Assembly (NCBI GenBank): GCA_020627905.1
Contig: JAHDFZ010000006.1
Span: 1-35,427 of the forward strand
Length of the DNA: 35,427 bases
Reading direction: 5' to 3'
Source of the DNA: Verrucomicrobiota bacterium
Lineage (GTDB): Bacteria; Verrucomicrobiota; Verrucomicrobiia; Verrucomicrobiales; DEV007
This document shows, one piece after another, positions 1 through 7,383 of the stretch. Each line of letters starts with the position of its first letter. Within the stretch, counting starts at the first letter, position 1. The notes beneath the pieces are model-generated. The model was not told where the DNA came from. It did not search any database and saw nothing but the letters and a program-made list of their open reading frames with translations. Both the position numbers and the translations under genes were made by a program.

Positions 1-2304
1 GTTCTTCTCCTGCCACTCATCGTCTTCACCAGTGCACCATCTGCGGGGGCTGTTGATGACCGTGAGGATTACGCAGACCTCGCTTACCGCATTACGAAAA
101 TGCTGGTGGAAGAGCACTTCCTCCGCCAGCCCTACGACGACATGATGTCGGCGCGGACTCTCGACAGCCTGCTCGCCCTCTACGATCCGGCAAAGGAGTA
201 TTTCACAGCAGAGGACATCCAGCGATTTGAGGAAGCCTATGAGACTACCATCGATGATGATCTCGCAGAAAAGCGCACACCCGTCGCTTTCGACGTTTTT
301 GAGACCTTCATGACCCGCCTGAAAGATCGGGTAGCGGTAGCAGAGGAACTGACACAGGAGGGCGTCTACGATTACGCCTCCAACCGCACGACAGAGCTCA
401 CTCGCAAGGATTCCGACTGGCTCCGCGCCGGGGAGGAATATGAGCAGCACTGGAGGGCGAACATCGAGGGAGAATTGCTGCAGGAAACCCTGATCCTCGA
501 GGCGGTAGCTCGAGAAAAAGCTGAGGACGAAGCCAAGGACGAAGCCGCAGCCAAAGAAGACGAAGCATCCCCAAAGAAAGAAAAAACCATCTACGAAAAA
601 GTGTTCCAGCGCTATGAGCGATTGCTGGAGCGCTTCGAGGAGTTCGATGATGAGGATGTCTCTGACAACTTCATCAAAGCCATTGCACATGCCTACGACC
701 CTCACTCCGAATACTTCTCCAAGCAACAGTTCGAAAACTTCCGTATTAATATGAGCAAGTCGCTCACGGGCATCGGAGCGCAGCTTTCTGAAGCAGTCGA
801 CCTCGGCGGAGCCGTCGTTGAGAGCCTAGTGGTCGGTGGTCCCGCCTTCAAAAATGGCAAGATCGAGGTGAAGGATCGCGTCATCGGCGTAGCTCAGGGC
901 GAAGAGGGCGAATTTGTCGATGTCGTAGAGATGAATCTATCTGACATCGTCGATCAGATTCGTGGAGAAAAAGGCACCACTGTGCGACTGAAACTGATCG
1001 AAAGCGGGTCAGCCGGCAAAGTGAAGCTGGTCAGCATCGTCCGCGATCAGATCGACCTGAAAGAAAGCCTCGCGACCGCCGACCTGATCGAGACCAATGA
1101 CCCGACAGGGGAGAAGCAGCGTCTGGGCTGGATCACCCTCCCTTCCTTCTACGCAGATCTCGGCGGAGGAGCCACCAGCACAACCACAGATGTGCGACGC
1201 CTCCTCACCCGACTCATGATCGAAGGCATTGATGGACTGGTCATCGACCTGCGCAACAACGGAGGTGGCTCTCTGGAGGAAGCCATCGATATGACCGGTC
1301 TTTTCATCCGTCGCGGCCCTGTCGTGCAGGTTGTCGACTGGCGAGGCAAGCGCTCTGAACGACGCTCAACCAATCGCGATGCCATCTACGAGGGACCGCT
1401 CGTCGTGTTGACAAACAAGGCCAGCGCCTCTGCCTCTGAGATTTTCGCTGCCGCTCTTCAGGACTACGGCCGCGCTGTCGTCATTGGTGATGAATCCACC
1501 TACGGCAAGGGCACCGTCCAGCAACTGCGCCCGGTCTACAATACTCAGTTCCTGCTCGGCCAGCGCAACCAGGACGATGGCCAGCAGGGCGGAATCAAGC
1601 TGACCATTCAGACCTACTACCGCATCAACGGTCAATCGACCCAGCTCAACGGAGTCGTCCCTGACGTGCGTCTCCCGTCTGTCTATGACGTGCTCGATAT
1701 CGGAGAGGATTCTATGGACTTTGCCCTCAAGGCTGACCCCATTCCCTCCAGTAAATACACCCCGTTCTTTGCGGTAGAACTCCCCGTGAGCACCCTGCGA
1801 GCGTCATCGGAGGATCGCATCGCCAACGGTCAGGGCTTCGCTTATATCCTCGAGGATATCGCCAAGCAATCCAAGCGACTGGAAGAAAACTCTCTCTCGC
1901 TGAATCTTCAGGAGCGCCGCCGTGAGGTAACTGAGACCGAACAAAAGGCAGAAGAACGCAAGCAGGAGCGGATGGCTCGATTTAAGAAGCAGCGTGAAAA
2001 AGAGAAAGGTCTCTTTCAGACCTATATGCTCACTCAGGACAACGTGCTGGAGGAAGAGCTCGTGCTGAAAAGCGAAATCGACGAGGAAGCCCTCTCCGGC
2101 ATGACGCGCGGCGATGCCGCTGAAGAAGACGAGGATCCTGAGGACAAGCTGCTGGAATACCCCCACGGTTTTGACCCCTACGAGCGCGAGACTATTGCCA
2201 TTCTTCAGGACCTCATCTCCATCGGCGAGACAGGTAAGCCTGTAAAAGTCGGCCGCACCCCACCTACTGCGAGAGCTGAGCCGACTCCTGTGCTCGTGCC
2301 GTGA
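1..2304 (+). CDS. prc: Carboxy-terminal processing protease (Prc/Tsp, S41A), 5' partial
   Basis: Periplasmic serine protease that degrades proteins from their C-termini. The reading frame is open from base 1, and the first residues (VLLLPLIVFTSAPSAGA) look like the end of a signal peptide, so the true start lies before the window; 767 residues are visible. Numbering from the Met at 100, a PDZ domain spans about 223-325. The S41 core follows: SASAS around Ser444, Asp455 in LQDYGR and Lys470 in YGKGTVQ match the Ser-Asp-Lys catalytic set of E. coli Tsp (S430, D441, K455). A long charged, helical C-terminal region (about 575-734) corresponds to the Tsp C-terminal domain. The family is usually about 650-750 residues, so this copy is near full length. 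Family assignment is firm; the substrate is unknown. Confidence 0.93.
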   Translation, partial: VLLLPLIVFTSAPSAGAVDDREDYADLAYRITKMLVEEHFLRQPYDDMMSARTLDSLLALYDPAKEYFTAEDIQRFEEAYETTIDDDLAEKRTPVAFDVFETFMTRLKDRVAVAEELTQEGVYDYASNRTTELTRKDSDWLRAGEEYEQHWRANIEGELLQETLILEAVAREKAEDEAKDEAAAKEDEASPKKEKTIYEKVFQRYERLLERFEEFDDEDVSDNFIKAIAHAYDPHSEYFSKQQFENFRINMSKSLTGIGAQLSEAVDLGGAVVESLVVGGPAFKNGKIEVKDRVIGVAQGEEGEFVDVVEMNLSDIVDQIRGEKGTTVRLKLIESGSAGKVKLVSIVRDQIDLKESLATADLIETNDPTGEKQRLGWITLPSFYADLGGGATSTTTDVRRLLTRLMIEGIDGLVIDLRNNGGGSLEEAIDMTGLFIRRGPVVQVVDWRGKRSERRSTNRDAIYEGPLVVLTNKASASASEIFAAALQDYGRAVVIGDESTYGKGTVQQLRPVYNTQFLLGQRNQDDGQQGGIKLTIQTYYRINGQSTQLNGVVPDVRLPSVYDVLDIGEDSMDFALKADPIPSSKYTPFFAVELPVSTLRASSEDRIANGQGFAYILEDIAKQSKRLEENSLSLNLQERRREVTETEQKAEERKQERMARFKKQREKEKGLFQTYMLTQDNVLEEELVLKSEIDEEALSGMTRGDAAEEDEDPEDKLLEYPHGFDPYERETIAILQDLISIGETGKPVKVGRTPPTARAEPTPVLVP

Positions 2305-2313
2305 TTAGATAGT

Positions 2314-2559
2314 GTGACCGCCGACCAAGTCACCGATCAAGTCACCGATCAAGTCAGGGCGCTGTTAGAGGGCCTGTCCGAAGCCGACAAGACCCTCTCC
2401 ACAGCCGGATGCCTCGCCCGCCCCAAGCTATCCCACCGCACGACCTTTCGGGAGAACTATCTCAGGCCCGCTCTCGACGCCGGACTTGTTGAGATGACCA
2501 TTCCTGACAAGCATCGCAGTCGGCTCCAGAAGTATCGGCTGACTAGCGGGAGCGCATAA
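2314..2559 (+). CDS. Orphan winged-helix C-terminal fragment (Fic/AlbA-2 type)
   Basis: 81 residues from a GTG nine bases after the prc stop. It begins with three tetrapeptide repeats (DQVT DQVT DQVR, encoded by 12-bp repeats at 2323-2358) and continues into a short winged-helix-like module ending EMTIPDKHRSRLQKYRLT. This repeat linker plus helical module is typical of the extreme C-terminus of Fic-family and AlbA_2/RecG-like ATP-binding proteins, which are normally 400-500 residues. No N-terminal part is present, because prc lies directly upstream. It is therefore most likely a gene remnant, although it could still be translated as a small DNA-binding protein by readthrough from prc. No ribosome-binding site is obvious. 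Confidence 0.5.
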   Translation: MTADQVTDQVTDQVRALLEGLSEADKTLSTAGCLARPKLSHRTTFRENYLRPALDAGLVEMTIPDKHRSRLQKYRLTSGSA

Positions 2560-3042
2560 TCAGCCTCTTGGAAGCGAATCGAATTTTGCCGTCCGTTTTT
2601 TGAGCAAGCTCCTTAAGAGATCGAGAAACGCGAATTGTCCACCACATGTATAGAAATGACGCTTTTCTTTCTGCGTGCGCCGCGAAGTGCATAGAAAACA
2701 CTACTTTTCTATACATATCGGAAGGCTGAACCGCTGAGCGAGAGAGACTTCCACCCTCTAACGACTTCCTTCATATCCCGTGACGAAGTCCAACTTTGAC
2801 TAAGAGCTAGTGCTGGATCTATGGATTCAATCAAAGCTAGATCTAGGGAGGAACCCATTCAGGCGGCTAAGTATCTCAACCGATTCCCCCAATGGAATTG
2901 CTCAACGCCGCTCTAAGTATGTGCCCTCAGCGCTTCGAAGCTTACCCCATTGGAATCTGGAGGGCAACCACGGCCGACGTCCTATTGATTCCAGAGACTC
3001 CGCTCTGCGCCTCTGCGCCTCTGCGCCTCTGCGTAAGCCCCT
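2560..3042. other. Non-coding stretch with dyads and a short repeat array
   Basis: I see no convincing gene here; the open frames have no protein-like composition, and one (2892-3146) is simply a translation of the CTCTGCGC repeat. The stretch holds the TATAGAAA-type inverted repeats (2646-2716), a 10-bp palindrome CTAGATCTAG (2837-2846), an imperfect inverted pair near 2881-2895 and 2947-2960, and the CTCTGCGC array (3003-3034). It separates convergent genes: prc and its fragment from the left, the DUF4130 gene from the right. No classical hairpin plus T-run terminator was found for either side. Confidence 0.6.
2646..2716. repeat. Inverted repeat cluster of TATAGAAA type
   Basis: ATGTATAGAAA at 2646-2656 is repeated exactly as its reverse complement TTTCTATACAT at 2706-2716. 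A third related copy, GCATAGAAAA at 2689-2698, forms a tighter perfect 8-bp hairpin (ATAGAAAA at 2691-2698 with TTTTCTAT at 2705-2712, 6-nt loop). The arrangement could be an operator for an unknown regulator, alternative RNA hairpins, or the remains of a small palindromic element. Only the symmetry is directly visible. Confidence 0.6.
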
Positions 3043-3057
3043 TCACAGACTCCGCTC
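2995..3057. repeat. CTCTGCGC tandem array flanked by an 11-bp direct repeat
   Basis: Four head-to-tail 8-bp units (CTCTGCGC, the last ending T) occupy 3003-3034. The 11-mer AGACTCCGCTC occurs at 2995-3005 and again at 3047-3057, so the interval 3006-3046 looks like an insert with a target-site-like duplication. Translated arrays of this kind (LCASAPLRLCV) are a familiar artefact in many environmental genomes. The insert contains the stop codon now used by the DUF4130 gene on the minus strand. Confidence 0.65.
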
Positions 3058-3951
3058 GTCTTCCACTCCCGCACCAGCCCCCTCGCCCAAACTCTCTAGA
3101 TACGCATTCTTCGGCCGAGGCTTTGGCTCTACCGCTTGCCTCGTGATCATGGCATCACGCCGATTATTGGCTTCTGCTGTCAGCTCCTCAATCAATTCTG
3201 CCTCAGGCAGATTCTTCCAATACTTTTTCGGCATTTCCGACTGCATAGCCTGCAGCTTGAGGCGGGAGGGATTGAAAATGCTCCGGTAGTAGGTGCGCCA
3301 CAGATCATCCAACTCACCCCCAGAGGGTGCCTGCTCCCTCGGCACACCATCGGTAAAGCTCAATTTGCTCCCCCGCCAGTGCATGCACTCGTCAGGCGTC
3401 AGAATCGACCAGTCCATGCTAGTAAAACGCTTGCGGAAGAAGGGAGCCGCAAATCGAACGATGAAGTGATCCGGCTCAAACCAGGCGACAAACTGCTCGC
3501 GGCCCGTCTCCGCGCAGTCTCCCGTTTTCTGAAACCGGACAAAGGCGTGCATCTTGTGGAGATCGCGGGAGATCTGTTTGGCCATGCCCTGCAGCCGACG
3601 GATGTCGTTGTCCGTCGAGAGTTTCAGCAGGTGCTTCTCCCCGCCCCGTGTTAGGCGCCAAAGCACGCGGTAGAGAAGGCTCCATCGCATCGGATCACGG
3701 TGACAACTGACCGTTTCAGCGAGACGGAGAAACTCGGCAGAAATGAGCCATTGTTGAGTGTCTGCGGCCGCGTCGGGTTGTTCCGTTTGAGTCACAGCGA
3801 GGTTCGCAAAAAGATCCTGTTCGGAACTCTCACTGTCTTCCCAGATGGCCTCAGCCGGTGCCACACCCGTATGGAGTAGAAACCGAGCCCGCGTTCGCCA
3901 GGTCGCAAAATCGTGGATGCGAAAATCGCTATTTCCAACTGCTCGTTCCAT
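3043..3951 (-). CDS. DUF4130 protein, partner of the DNA-repair radical SAM protein (TIGR03915-like)
   Basis: 302 residues. Recognised by its position and features: an N-terminal alpha-helical half, then the DUF4130 core with KMHAFVRFQ and WFEPDHFIVRFAAPFF, roughly residues 133-175, followed by WSILTPDECMHW. This family is nearly always encoded next to the TIGR03916 radical SAM protein and is often fused to a uracil-DNA-glycosylase-superfamily domain. Here no glycosylase domain follows DUF4130, so the protein is the stand-alone form. It starts three bases after the radical SAM stop, implying translational coupling. Biochemical function is unknown; the family link to DNA repair rests on those fusions. 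The last residues (DERSL) abut the CTCTGCGC insert and may be altered by it. Confidence 0.85.
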   Translation of the reverse strand: MERAVGNSDFRIHDFATWRTRARFLLHTGVAPAEAIWEDSESSEQDLFANLAVTQTEQPDAAADTQQWLISAEFLRLAETVSCHRDPMRWSLLYRVLWRLTRGGEKHLLKLSTDNDIRRLQGMAKQISRDLHKMHAFVRFQKTGDCAETGREQFVAWFEPDHFIVRFAAPFFRKRFTSMDWSILTPDECMHWRGSKLSFTDGVPREQAPSGGELDDLWRTYYRSIFNPSRLKLQAMQSEMPKKYWKNLPEAELIEELTAEANNRRDAMITRQAVEPKPRPKNAYLESLGEGAGAGVEDERSL

Positions 3952-3954
3952 GTC

Positions 3955-5319
3955 TTAGAGCTCTCCGCTGTGAGCGCTCACCCTAGCCTGCTTCAGCTCG
4001 GTCGCCTGCGGCGCGTGATGCAGGGCCGCACCGGCAGCGGCATTGTGCCTTCCGAAATCAAACTCCAGCTGCTCCGGCGGTGGAGCGAAGCGAGCGCGCA
4101 GATTTTCGTCATCGAGTCCCTGCCGCGCGGGGTGATGATCGGCGACGATGACAAAGGGCAGCACCTTTTCAAGAGAAACGCGCAGCTTGCGCAGGTCTTC
4201 ATAGCGAACGGCCTGCCATCTGCGCAGCTGGAGGATGCGCTGGACGGATCGAACACCGAGACCTGGAACACGAAGAAGGCTCTCCCGATCAGCGCGATTG
4301 AGATCGATCGGGAAGAGCTGTCGATGCCGGAGCGCCCACGCCAGTTTGGGATCGATGTCGAGATCGAGGTGCCCACCGTCAAGGCTATCCGCAGCGGTCA
4401 GCTCACCGACGTCAAAGCCATAAAAGCGTAATAACCAATCGGCCTGATACAGCCGATGCTCGCGCACCAAGGGTGGTGCCTTCGAGGGAAGGATGGTCGA
4501 GGAAGACGGAATCGGGCTGAAAGCAGAGTAGTAGACCCGCCGCAGCTCGTAGCCGCGATAGAGGTGGTCTGCACGTTGAAGGATAGCTGCGTCATCCGAG
4601 CGGTCCGCGCCGACGATCATCTGCGTGCTCTGACCATTGGCGTAAACGGCGGGGGCCTGTCGCCCACGGGCTGTGCGCGTAGACGCAGCCCGCCCAGCTT
4701 TCCGCTCCGATCGTCCCTCAACGATTCGCTGGCGAATGCCGCCCATGGCGTCCTGCGTGCGCTCCAGGTTTTTTTCAGGAGCGAAACGATCCAGCCCCTC
4801 CTGTGAGGGCAGTTCGATGTTGATGCTGATGCGGTCAGCATACTTACCGGCGAGCTCGATCAATTCCTGCGAGGCCTCGGGAATCGTTTTGAGATGGATG
4901 TAGCCTCGGAAGTCATGGACATCACGCAGCTGACGCGCCACCTCGATGACCATCTCCATGGTGTAGTCGGCACTGCGGACGATGCCACTGCTCAGGAAAA
5001 GGCCTTCTATGTAATTGCGTTTGTAGAAGCTCAGGGTGAGATCGACCACTTCCTCCGGCGTGAACCGCGCCCGCTGCACTTCGGAAGACCGTCGGTTGAT
5101 GCAGTAGTGACAATCATAGAGACAGACATTGGTCAGCAGGACCTTGAGCAGAGAGACACAGCGCCCATCCGGTGTATAGGAATGGCAGATGCCCGCACCC
5201 CCCGCCGATCCCACGCCGGCTCCGCTGCGTGAGTCTCGTCGCTTAGCCCCTGAGCTGGCGCAGGAAGCATCGTATTTCGCAGCATCGGCAAGGATACTGA
5301 GTTTCTGATCTTGATCCAT
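3955..5319 (-). CDS. Putative DNA modification/repair radical SAM protein (TIGR03916-like)
   Basis: 454 residues with the start set at 5319 (MDQDQKLSILADAAKYD), because homologues begin with this conserved segment; 50 further in-frame residues upstream look non-coding. The radical SAM 4Fe-4S motif CX3CX2C is C66, C70 and C73 (VCLYDCHYC). Family signatures follow: ASCASSG near the start, FLSSGI, NGQSTQMIVGA, YYSAFSPIP and HRLYQADWLLRFYGF. A C-terminal helix-hairpin-helix (DLNRADRESLLRVPGLG and onward) suggests DNA binding. The reaction catalysed is not known. It forms a tight pair with the downstream DUF4130 gene and follows a PLD nuclease gene by 76 bases, suggesting a DNA-repair operon. Confidence 0.9.
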   Translation of the reverse strand: MDQDQKLSILADAAKYDASCASSGAKRRDSRSGAGVGSAGGAGICHSYTPDGRCVSLLKVLLTNVCLYDCHYCINRRSSEVQRARFTPEEVVDLTLSFYKRNYIEGLFLSSGIVRSADYTMEMVIEVARQLRDVHDFRGYIHLKTIPEASQELIELAGKYADRISINIELPSQEGLDRFAPEKNLERTQDAMGGIRQRIVEGRSERKAGRAASTRTARGRQAPAVYANGQSTQMIVGADRSDDAAILQRADHLYRGYELRRVYYSAFSPIPSSSTILPSKAPPLVREHRLYQADWLLRFYGFDVGELTAADSLDGGHLDLDIDPKLAWALRHRQLFPIDLNRADRESLLRVPGLGVRSVQRILQLRRWQAVRYEDLRKLRVSLEKVLPFVIVADHHPARQGLDDENLRARFAPPPEQLEFDFGRHNAAAGAALHHAPQATELKQARVSAHSGEL

Positions 5320-5395
5320 TATGTGTTCATGAATGCTACACGCACCCGCGAACAGTTCAATATCACAATTGTTCAACCGTGTTCTTTTCTTACCC

Positions 5396-5884
5396 TCATG
5401 CCAGCGGCTCGGGGCAGACGTCACGCCTTCCACATTTCGGACAATGCTCACCCATGAACAGGGCATCAAAGGTCTCCATCATGTGGCTGACGGTCCCCGG
5501 ATCATTACTGACGAAACCGCACTCGAAGTTGCGATTCAGGGGACTCTTGGCGCCCATGCCGGCACCAGTAAGGTTTGCTGATCCTAGGAAGCCGGCCCGT
5601 CCATCGACGATGACCATCTTCATGTGATTTCGCGGGCAGAGGATGCGCTCGAAGCTGTCGCCGTTGATCAGATTCGGGAATTTGTCAAAGTCCTCGCGGA
5701 AACGGGGACCGGGTTCTTTGGCATGAATGAGACGAATTTCGACCCCGTCGGAAACCAGCTGATCGAAGAGGTGGAGAAAGGTCTGGTAGCGCTTCCGTTT
5801 TCCTCCCCCGTAGGCGAGATGGAGATCCTTGATGTCGGCGGTAGCGATCCAGAGGAACTCTGTTGCCGAAGGAATCAGATCCAA
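5396..5884 (-). CDS. Single-HKD phospholipase D family nuclease-like protein, possibly 5' truncated
   Basis: 162 residues with one HKD motif: H87, K89 and D94 in HMKMVIVDG, followed by GSANLTGAGMG. Proteins with one such motif usually dimerise to form the active site, and many act on DNA. A cysteine cluster at the C-terminus (C148, C151, C157) could bind zinc. The only usable start is TTG at 5884, which lies at the edge of the T-run of the lpd terminator; no ATG occurs before residue 88. Homologues as I recall them carry roughly 15-20 more N-terminal residues before FLWIATADIKDLH, so the gene may be truncated or misread at its start. It is co-directional with the radical SAM and DUF4130 genes. 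The role in repair is inference. Confidence 0.75.
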   Translation of the reverse strand: MDLIPSATEFLWIATADIKDLHLAYGGGKRKRYQTFLHLFDQLVSDGVEIRLIHAKEPGPRFREDFDKFPNLINGDSFERILCPRNHMKMVIVDGRAGFLGSANLTGAGMGAKSPLNRNFECGFVSNDPGTVSHMMETFDALFMGEHCPKCGRRDVCPEPLA

Positions 5885-5932
5885 AAAAAGCGCCTCATGG
5901 ATCGTGAAACACGAGTCGATCCATGAGGCGCT
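5883..5932 (-). terminator. Rho-independent terminator of the pdh operon
   Basis: A perfect 16-bp stem (5889-5904 with 5917-5932, 12-nt loop) is followed on the minus strand by seven Ts (A-run at 5883-5889 on the plus strand). It starts 24 bases after the lpd stop and should end pdhABC-lpd transcription strongly. Confidence 0.93.
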
Positions 5933-5956
5933 AGACAGGAAACCTGAGGCTCCTGA

Positions 5957-7351
5957 TCAAATGTGAATGGCGTGGCCGAAGGCGTCACCTGTCGCCTCGT
6001 GAATGGCCTCAGCAAGGGTGGGGTGAGCGTGGATGGTCGCTTCGATCTCCTCGTGAGTGGCCTCCATGTTCATGGCGAGACCCAGCTCAGCGATGAGCTC
6101 AGTAGCGCCATGCCCGATGATGTGAGCACCGAGAATTTCTCCATGCTGCTTGTCGAAAATGATTTTTACGAAGCCCTCGGCATCGGCGACGGCGAGAGCA
6201 CGTCCGCTGGCCATGAAGGGGAATTTCCCGACACGGTAATCAAGCCCCTGCTCCTTACATTTCTCCTCGGTGAGACCTATAGACGCAACCTCAGGATGGC
6301 AGTAGGTGCAGCCAGGGAACAGCTTCACTTTCTTAGGCTGATGATCTGCCTTGAAGATTCCTTCGACAGCCTGAACGGCTTCGTAAGAGGCAACGTGAGC
6401 TAACCATGGGGGACCGATGATGTCACCAGCAGCGTAGACGTTCGGCACGCTGGTCTGGTAGTTGTCGTCCGTCTCGATGTAGCCTCGATCGTCCAGCTTG
6501 ATCTGCTCGGCATTGTTGGGCAGGACAGGTGCCACACCGATGGCCACCAGACAGACGTCGGCGCTGATGGTCTGGCTTTCGCCGCCGGCAGCTGGCTCGA
6601 CAGTGAGAGTCACACCATCTCCGCTCGTGTCGGCAGAAGCAGTCTTGGTAGCGGTGAGGATATTAATCCCGTGCTTTCTCAGTGACTTCTCGAGAGTTTT
6701 ACTGACCTCGCCATCCTCGACCGGGAGGACGTTGTCCATCATCTCAACGACCGTGACTTCTGTGCCATAGGAAGCATAGAAGTAGGCGAATTCGATACCG
6801 ATCGCTCCAGCGCCGATGATCACCATGGACTTCGGCTGCTCACTGAGCTGCATCGCTTCTTTCGAGCCGATGACTTTTTGACCGTCGAAGGGGAGGAAAG
6901 GAAGCTCACGCGATACACAACCGGTGGCTAGGAGAACGTTCTCGGTGGTGTAGAGCTCGGATTTCCCGTCGGCATCGATTACCTCGACCTTACCGTTGGC
7001 AGCAAGACCACCGGTGCCACGGATGTAGTCGATCTTGTTTTTCTTGAAAAGAAACTCAATCCCGCCCGCCAGCTTGTCGGAAACATTGCGAGAACGACCG
7101 ATCACTTTGCTCCAGTCGTAGTCCAGCCCATCGATCTTCAGACCGAACTCATCGGCTCGATGTTTGAGCGTGTGATACAGCTCAGCATTTTTCAGGAGAG
7201 CTTTCGTCGGGATACAGCCCCAGTTGAGACAGGTGCCGCCGGCACGATCATTCTCCACACAGGCGACTTTCTTGCCCAGCTGTGCCGCGCGAATCGCTCC
7301 GACATAGCCAGCAGGTCCACCGCCGATTACAATAAGGTCATAGGTTGCCAT
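5957..7351 (-). CDS. lpdA: Dihydrolipoyl dehydrogenase (E3)
   Basis: 464 residues, the usual E3 length. It reoxidises dihydrolipoamide of the E2 subunit with FAD and NAD+. The FAD-binding GGGPAG is at residues 10-15, the redox disulfide pair is C41 and C46 (GGTCLNWGCIPTKA), the NAD-binding glycine motif is IGAGAIGIEFA, the second FAD motif is VYAAGDI, and the C-terminal His-Glu pair is H443/E448 (HAHPTLAE). It is the last gene of the pdhA-pdhB-pdhC-lpd operon, 32 bases after pdhC and followed by a strong terminator. As the only E3 seen here it could also serve other 2-oxoacid dehydrogenases. Confidence 0.97.
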   Translation of the reverse strand: MATYDLIVIGGGPAGYVGAIRAAQLGKKVACVENDRAGGTCLNWGCIPTKALLKNAELYHTLKHRADEFGLKIDGLDYDWSKVIGRSRNVSDKLAGGIEFLFKKNKIDYIRGTGGLAANGKVEVIDADGKSELYTTENVLLATGCVSRELPFLPFDGQKVIGSKEAMQLSEQPKSMVIIGAGAIGIEFAYFYASYGTEVTVVEMMDNVLPVEDGEVSKTLEKSLRKHGINILTATKTASADTSGDGVTLTVEPAAGGESQTISADVCLVAIGVAPVLPNNAEQIKLDDRGYIETDDNYQTSVPNVYAAGDIIGPPWLAHVASYEAVQAVEGIFKADHQPKKVKLFPGCTYCHPEVASIGLTEEKCKEQGLDYRVGKFPFMASGRALAVADAEGFVKIIFDKQHGEILGAHIIGHGATELIAELGLAMNMEATHEEIEATIHAHPTLAEAIHEATGDAFGHAIHI

Positions 7352-7383
7352 GAGATCAGGTATAAAAAGGTTCGCCTCTTAGA

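Noticed and set aside
2892-3146. Open frame encoding LCASAPLRLCV-type sequence
   Set aside because: It is only the translation of the CTCTGCGC array and its flanks, a familiar spurious protein, and overlaps the DUF4130 gene antisense.
3955-5469. Longer start for the radical SAM protein
   Set aside because: The extra 50 residues overlap the end of the PLD gene region and have no family similarity; homologues begin at MDQDQKLSILADAAKYD.
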